From positions 62,001 to 126,000 of the forward strand of contig JADJPY010000001.1 of the NCBI GenBank assembly GCA_016713005.1: a stretch of 64,000 bases of DNA. Direction: 5' to 3'. Source of the stretch: Ramlibacter sp. (GTDB lineage: Bacteria; Pseudomonadota; Gammaproteobacteria; Burkholderiales; Burkholderiaceae_C). Each line of letters opens with the position of its first letter. Within the stretch, counting starts at the first letter, position 1. Below, piece by piece: positions 1 through 7,948 of the stretch. The notes under the pieces were generated by a model. The model was not told the origin of the DNA. It saw only the letters and a program-made list of their open reading frames with translations, and searched no databases. The position numbers and the translations under genes were made by a program.

Positions 1-731
1 GCCAGCACCGACACCCGCCAGGCGGTGGCCATGGCGCGCAGTGCAGGGCGTGAGCGCCAGGCCAGCCAGCCGCCCAGCAGCAGCGTCTGGATGGTTTGCG
101 CCCACAACACCCCCCAGCCGCCCGCCAGCCAGGGCGACACACCCGGAAGCTGCAGCGCCGCGCCGCGATACCCCACCGCCGAAAGCGCAAAGCCCGCGCC
201 CGAGGCCAGCCCGTACACCGCCGCCAGCCCGGCCCAGGCGCGCACCCCGCCCGCGGGCGCCGCATCCGCCTTGCGCGGCCACGACAGCAGCACCACGCCG
301 GCCGTGGCCAAGGCAATGGCCAGCAGCGTCACCCAGCCGGGCAGCTCGTGCAAGAAGAGGGTGGCAAACACGGCCACCTGGAGCGCGTCCGTCTTGGAGT
401 ACGCCACGCCCACCACAAAGTTGCGCTGCTTCATCGCCAGCAGCAAAAAGGCCGTGGCCGCCAGCTGGCTCACGGCGCCCAGCAGCAGCCAGCCAAAGTA
501 GCCCGCATGAAAGCCCGGTACCGCTGCCGCCGTGCCAGGCAGCGCGTGCAGCAGCACCACCCAGGCGGCGGCAAACGGCAACCCGTAGAGAAAGCGCGCC
601 AGCGTGGCGCCAAGCGTGCCTGCCTGCGCCACCAGCGAGCGCTGCGCCGCATTGCGCGCCGTCTGCGCGAGCGCGGCCCACAGCACGATGGGGATCCAGG
701 CCCAGGTGAACAGGAATACGCTGGACTGCAT
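1..731 (-). CDS. EamA/DMT-family membrane transporter, 3' end beyond the window
   Basis: About 243 codons are visible, starting at the ATG whose first base is 731 and running off the left edge. The product is very hydrophobic with repeated membrane segments separated by short basic loops, and the N-terminus begins with MQSSVFLFTWAW. The segment AMKQRNFVVGVAYSKTDALQ, before the halfway loop, is typical of EamA (drug/metabolite transporter) proteins, inner-membrane exporters of small metabolites; the substrate cannot be told. It is divergent from the aryl polyene operon with only 68 bp between starts, so the two promoters must share that gap. No sign of damage in the visible part. Confidence 0.75.
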   Translation of the reverse strand, partial: MQSSVFLFTWAWIPIVLWAALAQTARNAAQRSLVAQAGTLGATLARFLYGLPFAAAWVVLLHALPGTAAAVPGFHAGYFGWLLLGAVSQLAATAFLLLAMKQRNFVVGVAYSKTDALQVAVFATLFLHELPGWVTLLAIALATAGVVLLSWPRKADAAPAGGVRAWAGLAAVYGLASGAGFALSAVGYRGAALQLPGVSPWLAGGWGVLWAQTIQTLLLGGWLAWRSRPALRAMATAWRVSVL

Positions 732-799
732 GGACCACGTTATACCCAAGCCACGTGCCGGCACCGACTGTCCCCGACAATACGCACCTGGACACGAGA

Positions 800-1558
800 A
801 TGGCGATGGATCTGGAATTTTCGATTGACGGCTGGTCTGCGAGTGCGCCTGGGCTGGATTCACGCGAGCAGTGGATCGAGTGGGCCGTCCGACCCGTGCT
901 GCCATCAGGGACAGATGCGCCGTCCCTGAGCCAGATGCCGCCGCTGATGCGCCGACGCCTGAACCGGCTGGGCCGCTGTGCGGCCCAGGCTGCATATGAA
1001 CTGCACGACTCCCCTGGCGTTCCAGTTGTCCTGGCCTCGCGGTATGGGGATGCGGAGCGGTCGCTGGCGCTCTTGCGGGGTCACGCCTCCGGCGAAGTGA
1101 TGTCACCGACCGATTTCACCCTGTCCGTTCACAACGCCATTGGCGCGCTGTACTCCATCGCCCGCGCTGACACCGCCAGCTACACCAGCATTGCGGGAGG
1201 ACGGGCCAGTGCAGCCTGCGGCATGCTCGAGGCGGCCGGGCTGTTGCGGGACGGGCACGCGGCGGTGCTGCTGGTGTGCTACGACAGCGGACTGCCGCAA
1301 CCCTATGCCGGATTTGAAGACGAACCGGCCGCCTGCTTTGCGTGGGCTGCGCGCGTGGTTCTGTCGCGTCCCGGCCTCGACAGGTTCAGTCTGTCCCACA
1401 GGCATCAGGCCGTACCCGGACCGGTGACCACCGGCGGTTGCCCCGATTTACCGTCCAGCCTACAGGTTCTGCAGTTCCTGCTTGGCGGGGCGAGGGAACT
1501 GCTTCAGGTCAATGGCCGGGAAAACTGGCGCTGGAGCAGGCATGTTTGCCTGGCTTGA
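800..1558 (+). CDS. apeC: APE chain-length factor (ketosynthase-like, no active-site Cys)
   Basis: First gene of the aryl polyene operon; 252 aa from ATG 800 (a second ATG at 806 is equally possible, a GTG at 755 less so). The N-terminus (DLEFSIDGWSASAPG) and overall length match the ketosynthase-like chain-length-factor family (PF13723). Where ketosynthases have the nucleophile motif TACSSG, this protein reads TSIAGGRAS, so the catalytic cysteine is missing. In characterised APE systems such a subunit pairs with a real ketosynthase (ApeO-type, here 10840-12021) as an elongating heterodimer; partner assignment is by homology. The stop overlaps the next gene by 17 bases, indicating translational coupling. 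Confidence 0.82.
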   Translation: MAMDLEFSIDGWSASAPGLDSREQWIEWAVRPVLPSGTDAPSLSQMPPLMRRRLNRLGRCAAQAAYELHDSPGVPVVLASRYGDAERSLALLRGHASGEVMSPTDFTLSVHNAIGALYSIARADTASYTSIAGGRASAACGMLEAAGLLRDGHAAVLLVCYDSGLPQPYAGFEDEPAACFAWAARVVLSRPGLDRFSLSHRHQAVPGPVTTGGCPDLPSSLQVLQFLLGGARELLQVNGRENWRWSRHVCLA

Positions 1559-2312
1559 GCGCGCCTGGCGCGTGACAGCCACAGGGATCTGCTTCCTTTG
1601 CTTTGGCGTCGGTGGCGTGATCCTGGGAGTACTGGTGTTTCCGGCGTCCCGGCTGGTTTTCCGCGAAGCTGAACGGCGCAGCGAGTTTGGCAAGAGGATC
1701 ATCCACGGATCCTTTCGTCGGTTCATCCGGCTGATGGCGGCCATGGGCGTGCTGAGCTATGAGTTCCACGGACTGGACCGCCTGACCGGCCGTGGCCTCC
1801 TGATACTGGCCAACCATCCGTCCCTGATTGATGTGGTGTTCCTCATTGCGCATGTTGAAAACGCAGATTGCATTGTCAAAGGGGAGCTGGGGCGCAACCC
1901 CTTCACGCGGGGACCGGTCCGCGCGGCCGGGTATGTATGCAATGACCAGGGGGGAGACATGCTGGATGATTGCGTCCGATCACTCCGTCGAGGCAATAAC
2001 CTGATCGTTTTCCCGGAAGGCACCCGAACCCGCAGCGGTCAACCCCTGAAGCTTCATCGCGGTGCCGCCAGGGTGGCCTTGCGGGCGGGAGTGGACATCA
2101 CTCCGGTGCGAATTCGCTGTGATCCGCCGACGCTCGGGAAGGGGGAAAAATGGTACAAAATACCGCACCGACGCGTGCATTTCCGTTTTGATGTCGATGA
2201 GCCCGTCCCAGTGGCGGGCTTTGTGGACTCTACCGACGCCATCTCCGCGCGCAGGTTGACAGAGTTCCTCGCACAACACCTATCGACGGAGACAGAGATT
2301 GCACCCTCTTGA
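1542..2312 (+). CDS. lysophospholipid acyltransferase-family protein (PlsC-like) of APE operon
   Basis: 256 aa from ATG 1542, preceded by GGAGCAGG; it overlaps the end of the chain-length factor. A hydrophobic anchor lies at about residues 13-33. The PlsC acyltransferase motifs are clear: NHPSLID at 91-97 (the HX4D catalytic pair) and FPEGTRTRSG at 157-166. The family moves acyl groups onto glycerolipid-like acceptors at the inner membrane. In APE clusters this position (apeD by gene order) is thought to help attach the polyene or a fatty acid to a lipid anchor; that role is inferred. Confidence 0.85.
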   Translation: MFAWLERAWRVTATGICFLCFGVGGVILGVLVFPASRLVFREAERRSEFGKRIIHGSFRRFIRLMAAMGVLSYEFHGLDRLTGRGLLILANHPSLIDVVFLIAHVENADCIVKGELGRNPFTRGPVRAAGYVCNDQGGDMLDDCVRSLRRGNNLIVFPEGTRTRSGQPLKLHRGAARVALRAGVDITPVRIRCDPPTLGKGEKWYKIPHRRVHFRFDVDEPVPVAGFVDSTDAISARRLTEFLAQHLSTETEIAPS

Positions 2313-2571
2313 GCTGGAGATCAAAGAGCTGATTGTTTCCGCCCTTTCGCTGGAGGACGTCAAGCCGCAGGACATTGACTCCGGGGCGGCGTTGTTCGTG
2401 GAGGGACTGGGACTGGATTCGATCGATGCACTGGAACTGGGCGTAGCGCTCCAGAAGCGCTACGGAGTTGCGATGTCAGCCGACCCGGCCGAGAACCGGA
2501 AGCATTTCGCGAGTGTGCACGCCCTCGCACAATTTGTTGCCGCAAGCCAGGCCGCTGGCCGGCCCAATTGA
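2299..2571 (+). CDS. apeE: acyl carrier protein 1 of APE operon
   Basis: 90 aa, TTG start at 2299 inside the end of the acyltransferase gene, with GGAGACAGAG upstream as ribosome binding site. The four-helix carrier fold is recognisable and the 4'-phosphopantetheine attachment serine is Ser41 in GLGLDSIDALELG. It would carry the growing or starter acyl chain in the cytoplasm. One of two carrier proteins in tandem; APE systems use two with different jobs. The symbol follows the order of the E. coli ape cluster. It would be activated by the transferase at 14462-15163. Confidence 0.88.
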   Translation: MHPLELEIKELIVSALSLEDVKPQDIDSGAALFVEGLGLDSIDALELGVALQKRYGVAMSADPAENRKHFASVHALAQFVAASQAAGRPN

Positions 2572-2613
2572 AGGGCGCGGGCGCGGGCGCAGGAGCAGGA
2601 GGGCAGGAGCAGC

Positions 2614-2874
2614 ATGAACAAGAACGAAATTTACGAAAAAGTTCAGGCGATTCTCAGCGAGAGCTTCGGAATCGGTCCGCAGGACATCACGCCACAAGCG
2701 AGGTTGTACGAGGATCTCGAGATCGACAGCATCGACGCGGTCGACCTGATCGTGCAGCTCAAGCCACTCGTGGGCAAGCGACTCCAGCCTGAAGTGTTCA
2801 AGTCGGTGCGCAACGTCCAGGATGTGGTCGATGCGCTGCATTCGTTGTTGCAGCAGGACCAGGCGCGCGTCTGA
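2614..2874 (+). CDS. apeF: acyl carrier protein 2 of APE operon
   Basis: 86 aa from ATG 2614, preceded by AGGAGGGCAGGAGCAGC, a strong ribosome binding site. Attachment serine is Ser39 in LEIDSIDAVDL. Its sequence differs clearly from the first carrier protein, so this is a paralogous pair and not a recent duplication. The 42-bp gap to the previous gene contains a purine-rich GGGCGCGGGCGCGGGC stretch. It would hold intermediates during the ketosynthase, ketoreductase and dehydratase cycle. Confidence 0.88.
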   Translation: MNKNEIYEKVQAILSESFGIGPQDITPQARLYEDLEIDSIDAVDLIVQLKPLVGKRLQPEVFKSVRNVQDVVDALHSLLQQDQARV

Positions 2875-2883
2875 GATCCCGCC

Positions 2884-3450
2884 GTGCGCCGGATCCCAGT
2901 CCTGATGTCGGTGTTGCTTGCGATGTGCTTCCCGTTCCTGGTGTACCTGTCGATGGGCAGGCTTGATCCTTACTGGGTGGCTGGGGGCATCGCTGTGATG
3001 TTGCTTGTCCGGGCCGCTCTCTCGCGGGACAGCCTCTGGCTTGTTCTGGCCGCTGTGGCGGGAGTGATCGCGCTGGTCAGTTTGGGTGGGGTCGGTTGGC
3101 TTCCCCTGAAGTTGTACCCGGTCGCTGTCAGCGCGGTCATGCTGGCGGTGTTCGGGATCAGCTTGTTGAGACCTCCGTCTTTCGTTGAGCGCATAGCGCG
3201 GGCCCGTGAAGGGGTACTTTCTCCGGAGGCCATCGTCTACACGCGCAAGGTGACGGTCATCTGGTGCGTCTTCTTCATGGCAAATGGCGCAATTGCGGCC
3301 GCGACCGCGATCTGGGCGTCGCCAGAGGTCTGGGCCGCATACACAGGCCTGGTTTCCTACATCCTGATGGGCATCCTGTTTGCAGGAGAGTGGGTTGTGC
3401 GCCGGAGGGTGCGCGGCCGTCCCGCGTCCGCGCGAGAATCGCATGTCTGA
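2884..3450 (+). CDS. COG4648-type membrane protein of APE operon
   Basis: 188 aa from a GTG at 2884, nine bases after the carrier protein. Five or six hydrophobic segments are visible (about residues 6-22, 30-46, 50-68, 75-92, 120-140, 145-160), then a basic tail. Proteins of this kind occur at the same place in APE clusters (apeG by gene order) and have no proven reaction; a role in membrane anchoring of the synthase or handling of the lipid-linked product is a guess. The stop overlaps the next gene by eight bases. Confidence 0.75.
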   Translation: MRRIPVLMSVLLAMCFPFLVYLSMGRLDPYWVAGGIAVMLLVRAALSRDSLWLVLAAVAGVIALVSLGGVGWLPLKLYPVAVSAVMLAVFGISLLRPPSFVERIARAREGVLSPEAIVYTRKVTVIWCVFFMANGAIAAATAIWASPEVWAAYTGLVSYILMGILFAGEWVVRRRVRGRPASARESHV

Positions 3451-5173
3451 GGTCGGGCTTCTGCGACATCCCTGGATCAGCACACCGGCCGTCGCCTGCG
3501 GCGGGCACGATCTGGATCGCCCCGTTGCGTGGCGCGGCAGCGAACTCGTGGCCCGTGCCCGTTTCCTGGACGATGTGGCGGGGTGGCAGGCCAGCTTTGA
3601 AGGACGACCGGGCGCGCGTGTGGCCCTGTATTTTGAAGACGGCTATGAGTTCGCGTGTGCCCTGTATGGGGCGTGGCACGCTGGCAAGGAAGTGGTGATC
3701 TCGGGGGATGCACTGGCCACGACGGTGGAGCGCCTGCAGGGTCTCGTGGACGTCATGGCCGGCCAGTTGCCTGGGGCCATCGAGCCGGTGTTGCACAAGG
3801 ACGCCGCGGCCTGCGCTGGGCGGCGCCAAGCTCTCGATCCGCAGGCCACATACCTGACTGTGTTCACCTCCGGGTCGAACGGCGAACCACTGGCCATCGT
3901 CAAGCGCCTGGACCAGATCGAGTCAGAGATCGCCCACCTGCAACAGGCATTTGGCGATCGCTTTCCCGAGGGGGGCGATGTCAGCATTTGCGCCACAGTG
4001 TCCCACCAGCACATTTACGGGTTGTTGTTCTGCATATTCTGGCCTTTGGCCTGCGGCCGGCCGCTGGATACCGTGCGGCTGATCTATCCGGATCAGATGG
4101 CTGTCCGGCTTGCCCTTCGACCTTCGGTGCTGGTCTCAAGCCCGGCGCACTTGAAGCGCCTGCCCGACACGGTTGACTGGGAGGGAGCTCGAAGCCATTT
4201 GCTTTGCGTGTTTTCGTCGGGCGGTCCCTTGCCTGCGGATTCGGCGGGCGAGTGCCATCAGTTGCTGGGGCATTCACCAACCGAAGTGTATGGCAGCTCC
4301 GAGACCGGGGGTATTGCATGGCGACAACAGGCAATTCATGGTGACCGCTGGACGGCACTTCCCGGGATCGACTGGCGGCTCGATGAAGACGTGCTGTCCG
4401 TGCGCTCGGCGCATCTGCCCGATGACAACTGGTTTCAAACTTCAGATCGAGCTCGGCTAACCGGGGATGGCGGATTCGTGTTGATGGGGCGCGCGGACCG
4501 CATTGCCAAGATCGAGGAGAAGCGGATATCCCTGACGGCCGTTGAAGCTGCCCTGTACACGACCGGCCTGATTCAGGAGGCGCGTGCCATGGCTATGCCG
4601 CATGCCGGCTCGGCACGCCTTGTGGTTGTCGGAGTACCCACCCCACAGGGATGGGCGTTGATGCGCGACAGTGGCCGGCGGCACTACACCGACGTTCTCC
4701 GGAACCGGCTCGGCGACCTCCTGGAGCGGGTTGCGTTGCCGCGTCGCTGGCGTTTTGTCAGGACTTTGCCAGTCAACAGCCAGGGGAAAACCACCGAATC
4801 CATGTTGCAGGACCTGTTCGGCGCGGACATGCCGCCTCCGCAATGGCTGCGGCGCGGCGAGACAGAGGCGGTCGCCGAACTGACGGTGTCGCCGGATCTC
4901 GACGTGTTGCAAGGACATTTCCCGGGCTTTCCACTCCTGCCTGGTATCGCCCAGGTCGATTGGGCCATTGCGCTGGCGCGACAGTGTTTTGCGCTGACCG
5001 GCGAGTTCCGGTCGCTGGAAGGGTTGAAGTTTCACCGTCCGGTTACGCCCGGGATGCGCGTACAGGTTCATCTGGAATGGCAGGCCCCTACGGGGCGTCT
5101 GGGTTTCCGGTATTCGTCTTTCGAAGGCGCTCATTCCAGCGGTCGGGTCACCTTCAGTTCCACCCATGTTTGA
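3443..5173 (+). CDS. apeHI: fused acyl-AMP ligase and hotdog dehydratase
   Basis: 576 aa from ATG 3443, which overlaps the upstream stop. Residues about 1-465 are an AMP-forming ligase: the nucleotide loop reads TSGSNGEP (142-149), YGSSETGG is the acyl-site motif, and TSDRA plus GRADRIAKIEEKRIS mark the hinge and C-terminal subdomain. Residues about 475-576 are a hotdog dehydratase with GHFPGFPLLPG. In E. coli-type clusters these are separate proteins (ApeH activates an aryl acid, ApeI dehydrates with ApeP), so this is a fusion of start-unit loading and polyene dehydration. The low similarity of the nucleotide loop to the usual TSGSTGxPK is ordinary for this branch. Confidence 0.85.
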   Translation: MSEVGLLRHPWISTPAVACGGHDLDRPVAWRGSELVARARFLDDVAGWQASFEGRPGARVALYFEDGYEFACALYGAWHAGKEVVISGDALATTVERLQGLVDVMAGQLPGAIEPVLHKDAAACAGRRQALDPQATYLTVFTSGSNGEPLAIVKRLDQIESEIAHLQQAFGDRFPEGGDVSICATVSHQHIYGLLFCIFWPLACGRPLDTVRLIYPDQMAVRLALRPSVLVSSPAHLKRLPDTVDWEGARSHLLCVFSSGGPLPADSAGECHQLLGHSPTEVYGSSETGGIAWRQQAIHGDRWTALPGIDWRLDEDVLSVRSAHLPDDNWFQTSDRARLTGDGGFVLMGRADRIAKIEEKRISLTAVEAALYTTGLIQEARAMAMPHAGSARLVVVGVPTPQGWALMRDSGRRHYTDVLRNRLGDLLERVALPRRWRFVRTLPVNSQGKTTESMLQDLFGADMPPPQWLRRGETEAVAELTVSPDLDVLQGHFPGFPLLPGIAQVDWAIALARQCFALTGEFRSLEGLKFHRPVTPGMRVQVHLEWQAPTGRLGFRYSSFEGAHSSGRVTFSSTHV

Positions 5174-5906
5174 TCCGGTGGTTGTTATCCCGGTCTTCAA
5201 CCACCCCGGGGTCATTGGTGACCTGGTTCAGGGCATTGCGGCGCACGGGTTGCCTTGTATCCTCGTGGACGACGGCAGTGATTCGGAGTGCGCAGGAGTT
5301 CTGGACGAAATTGCGTCCCGTCATGCGCGTCAAGTCCGCCTGATCAGACTCGCACACAACCAGGGCAAAGGCGCCGCCGTCGTTGCCGGTTTGCAGGAAG
5401 CGAGTGCCAAGGGGCACAGTCATGCACTGCAGATTGACGCCGATGGCCAGCACGACTGGCGCGACATTCCGGCCTTCATCGACCTGGCGCGTCAGCATCC
5501 GCAGGCGGTTATCAATGGCCGCCCCGTTTATGAAGCCAGCGTGCCGCGCGGACGCCTCTATGGGCGCTATGCAACCCATGTCTGGGTCTGGATAAACACG
5601 CTCTCGTTCGATATTGCCGACTCGATGTGTGGATTTCGCGTCTATCCGCTGGACAGCGTCAGGCGGCTTCTCGAAAATTCGCAGCTGAGCCGCCGCATGG
5701 ACTTTGACAGCGACATCATCGTGCGGTTGCATTGGGAGGGGGTCGAAGTCATCAACCTGCCCACGCGAGTGATCTATCCACCAGGGGGGGTGTCGCACTT
5801 CCACCTCTGGCGCGACAACCTGCGCATATCGCGCATGCACGCCCGCCATTTTCTCGGGATGCTGCTTCGACTGCCGCGGCTGCTTCGCCGCAAGGTGGTG
5901 ATGTGA
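5166..5906 (+). CDS. family 2 glycosyltransferase of APE operon
   Basis: 246 aa from ATG 5166, overlapping the previous stop by eight bases. The GT-A fold is clear: VVIPVFNHPG at the N-terminus, CILVDDGS, and the metal/nucleotide site IDADGQHDW near residue 91. Sequence DSMCGFRVYPL and the following region resemble dolichol-phosphate-mannose-synthase-like enzymes. It probably adds a sugar to the head group or lipid anchor. In many APE clusters glycosyltransferase and acyltransferase are one protein; here they are separate and overlap by four bases. Confidence 0.88.
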   Translation: MFDPVVVIPVFNHPGVIGDLVQGIAAHGLPCILVDDGSDSECAGVLDEIASRHARQVRLIRLAHNQGKGAAVVAGLQEASAKGHSHALQIDADGQHDWRDIPAFIDLARQHPQAVINGRPVYEASVPRGRLYGRYATHVWVWINTLSFDIADSMCGFRVYPLDSVRRLLENSQLSRRMDFDSDIIVRLHWEGVEVINLPTRVIYPPGGVSHFHLWRDNLRISRMHARHFLGMLLRLPRLLRRKVVM

Positions 5907-6904
5907 CCTCGCTCGCTGCACGCCACTGGGCCGCCATCGGCGAAAGCACCTTTGTCACAGGGATTTGGGCGCTGTATGCCCTGCACCGGTTGCTCGGAAG
6001 AACTGTGGTGCGATGGGCCCTCGTCCCTGTCGCTTTTGTCTACTGGCTGATTGATGCCGGCGCCCGGGAGGCGTCGCGTCAATACCTGCACCGGGTTTCC
6101 AGGGCAGGCGGGCAACTCGGGCGTGGCGGGGACGTCATACACGGTGTCCGTCATTTCCATTCGTTTGCCGAGACCATTCTTGACAAGCTGCTGGCGGCGA
6201 GCGGCCGGTACCGCGGCGATCTGGTCAGCTTTGATGGAAAGGAAATCCTGGACGCAATGCTGTCGCGCAATCAGGGGGCCATTCTGGTGATCGCCCATAT
6301 CGGTTGCCTTGAATTGTGCCAAGCCGTCGCGGGCAGCGATCCCAGGCTCAGGCTGACGGTGCTGGTGCACACGCGGCACGCCGAGCGCTTCAACCGCATC
6401 CTGGCGAGGCTTGACCCTGGCAGTCCTGTGCGCCTGCTGCAGGTGACAGAACTCGATGCCGCCATGGCCGCCCTGTTGGCCCAGCGTGTCGGGCAAGGCG
6501 AGTTTGTCGCCATCGCGGGAGATCGGGTGCCGGTGCAGTCGGCACGGACCGTCCTGGTGCCGTTTCTTGGTCGGGATGCAGCCTTGCCGATTGGTGCGTA
6601 TGTCATGGCCAGTGCCGTCAGGTGTCCGCTGGTCTGGCTGGGTTGTACCCGACAGGGAGCCGGGCATCATGTGCGGTTTGAAATGCTGGCGGAGTCTGTG
6701 GAGATCCCCCGCGCAAGACGCGAAGCCGCGCTGCGTGACTACTCGACCCGGTTCGCCCGGTGCATGGAGGCGGCACTGGTCGCGCGACCCTACGAGTGGT
6801 TCAATTTCTTTCCATTCTGGGACCAGCCCGGAAAAGCCCCGGCAATCCCGCTGCCTGCGTCTGAGGTTGAGTCCGAACAGGAACGGAGGAATCATGAAAC
6901 CTGA
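5903..6904 (+). CDS. LpxL/HtrB-like acyltransferase of APE operon
   Basis: 333 aa from a GTG at 5903 whose first bases overlap the upstream TGA (GTGA). It belongs to the lipid A late-acyltransferase family: a membrane segment near 35-52, the catalytic region IAHIGCLE (His132, Glu137), and the conserved GDRVPVQSARTVLVPFLG. The family transfers acyl chains from acyl-ACP to a membrane acceptor. Here it likely works with the preceding glycosyltransferase on the polyene's lipid or sugar anchor; substrate unproven. Confidence 0.85.
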   Translation: MTSLAARHWAAIGESTFVTGIWALYALHRLLGRTVVRWALVPVAFVYWLIDAGAREASRQYLHRVSRAGGQLGRGGDVIHGVRHFHSFAETILDKLLAASGRYRGDLVSFDGKEILDAMLSRNQGAILVIAHIGCLELCQAVAGSDPRLRLTVLVHTRHAERFNRILARLDPGSPVRLLQVTELDAAMAALLAQRVGQGEFVAIAGDRVPVQSARTVLVPFLGRDAALPIGAYVMASAVRCPLVWLGCTRQGAGHHVRFEMLAESVEIPRARREAALRDYSTRFARCMEAALVARPYEWFNFFPFWDQPGKAPAIPLPASEVESEQERRNHET

Positions 6905-7310
6905 TCTCAGCCACGAAATCGAGGTGGTGCCGGCTTTCTACGACATCGATCCGATGGAGATCGTCTGGCACGGGCACTATGTCAAGTACCTCGAAAGGGC
7001 GAGAACGGCTTTGCTGGCACGCCATGACTACGACTACCCAAAAATGCGTGAATCCGGGTACGGCTGGCCAATCGTCGACATGCGCCTGAAGTACGTCAAA
7101 CCTGCCCGGTTCGGGCAGCGGCTCACGGTGCGCGCTGAAATCGTTGAATGGGAAAACCGCTTGCGCATCGAGTACCTCACGACAGATACCGAGACCGGTG
7201 CACGCCTGAACAAGGCCTACACAATCCAGGTTGCCGTGGATCTGTCCAATGGCGAAATGCAGTACCTCTGCCCACCGATCCTGTGGCAACGGCTGGGTGT
7301 CCAGGCATGA
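6894..7310 (+). CDS. hotdog acyl thioesterase of APE operon
   Basis: 138 aa from ATG 6894, preceded by GGAGGAATC, overlapping the end of the acyltransferase gene. The motif DIDPMEIVWHGHYVKYLERA is that of 4-hydroxybenzoyl-CoA-type thioesterases, with Asp18 near the thioester and a long helix following. It would hydrolyse acyl-CoA or acyl-ACP, either releasing the polyene or clearing misprimed carriers (apeK by gene order). The stop overlaps the next ATG by four bases (ATGA). Confidence 0.85.
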   Translation: MKPDLSHEIEVVPAFYDIDPMEIVWHGHYVKYLERARTALLARHDYDYPKMRESGYGWPIVDMRLKYVKPARFGQRLTVRAEIVEWENRLRIEYLTTDTETGARLNKAYTIQVAVDLSNGEMQYLCPPILWQRLGVQA

Positions 7311-7948
7311 GGCGCCGTACGCTGCTGGCCTGGACTGCGGCAGGCACCGCTGCCTCTGCCGTCTCCGGCGCTGGCCCGGGCGTGGCCACCGGCCCGGCGC
7401 TGATTGAGGCCGTGCGCGCCCGTCTGGCCGATGCCCCTGTCCTGCGCGGCGAATTCGAGCAGCGCAAATCCGTGCGCGGATTCCGCAATCCCCTGGTTTC
7501 CCGGGGTGACTTTATGGTTGCTCGCGGCAGGGGGGTGATCTGGCGTACCCGGGAGCCCTTTGCGTCCAGCCTGGCCCTGACACGCGACCGCCTTGTGGCC
7601 AGGTCGTCCGACGGCACGGTCAGCCGGACGATAGACGCCCGCGAGGAGCCGGCCGCCCGCGTCCTGACGGAGCTCATGTTTGCCCTGATGGCAGCCGACC
7701 TTGCTGGAATGTCCGGGCGCTTCCGCGTTGAGGGCGAATTGCTCGGCGACCTCGGGTGGCGGCTGGAACTGACACCGGCAGACGAAGTGATCCGCCGCAC
7801 AGTTTTGCGGGTAAGGATGGAGGGCGAGCGTCACCTGCGCATGCTCCAGATCCACGAGACGCAGGGCGACTCCAGCGAAATCCGGTTCACCCGCGTTCGC
7901 GCGGAACAGGTTCCCAGCCCCGACGAGGATGCGCAACTTGCCCGATAG
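7307..7948 (+). CDS. LolA-like outer-membrane lipoprotein carrier homologue of APE operon
   Basis: 213 aa from ATG 7307. The N-terminus MRRRTLLAWTAAGTAASAVS looks like an export signal, with a twin-arginine-like RRR start. The body fits the LolA fold: GEFEQRKSVRGFRNPLVSRG, then GVIWRTREPF, a beta-rich sequence that in LolA binds lipids in the periplasm. In APE clusters this protein (apeL by order) presumably ferries the lipid-linked polyene from the inner-membrane exporter to the outer-membrane lipoprotein. The exporter gene starts inside its 3' end. Confidence 0.82.
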   Translation: MRRRTLLAWTAAGTAASAVSGAGPGVATGPALIEAVRARLADAPVLRGEFEQRKSVRGFRNPLVSRGDFMVARGRGVIWRTREPFASSLALTRDRLVARSSDGTVSRTIDAREEPAARVLTELMFALMAADLAGMSGRFRVEGELLGDLGWRLELTPADEVIRRTVLRVRMEGERHLRMLQIHETQGDSSEIRFTRVRAEQVPSPDEDAQLAR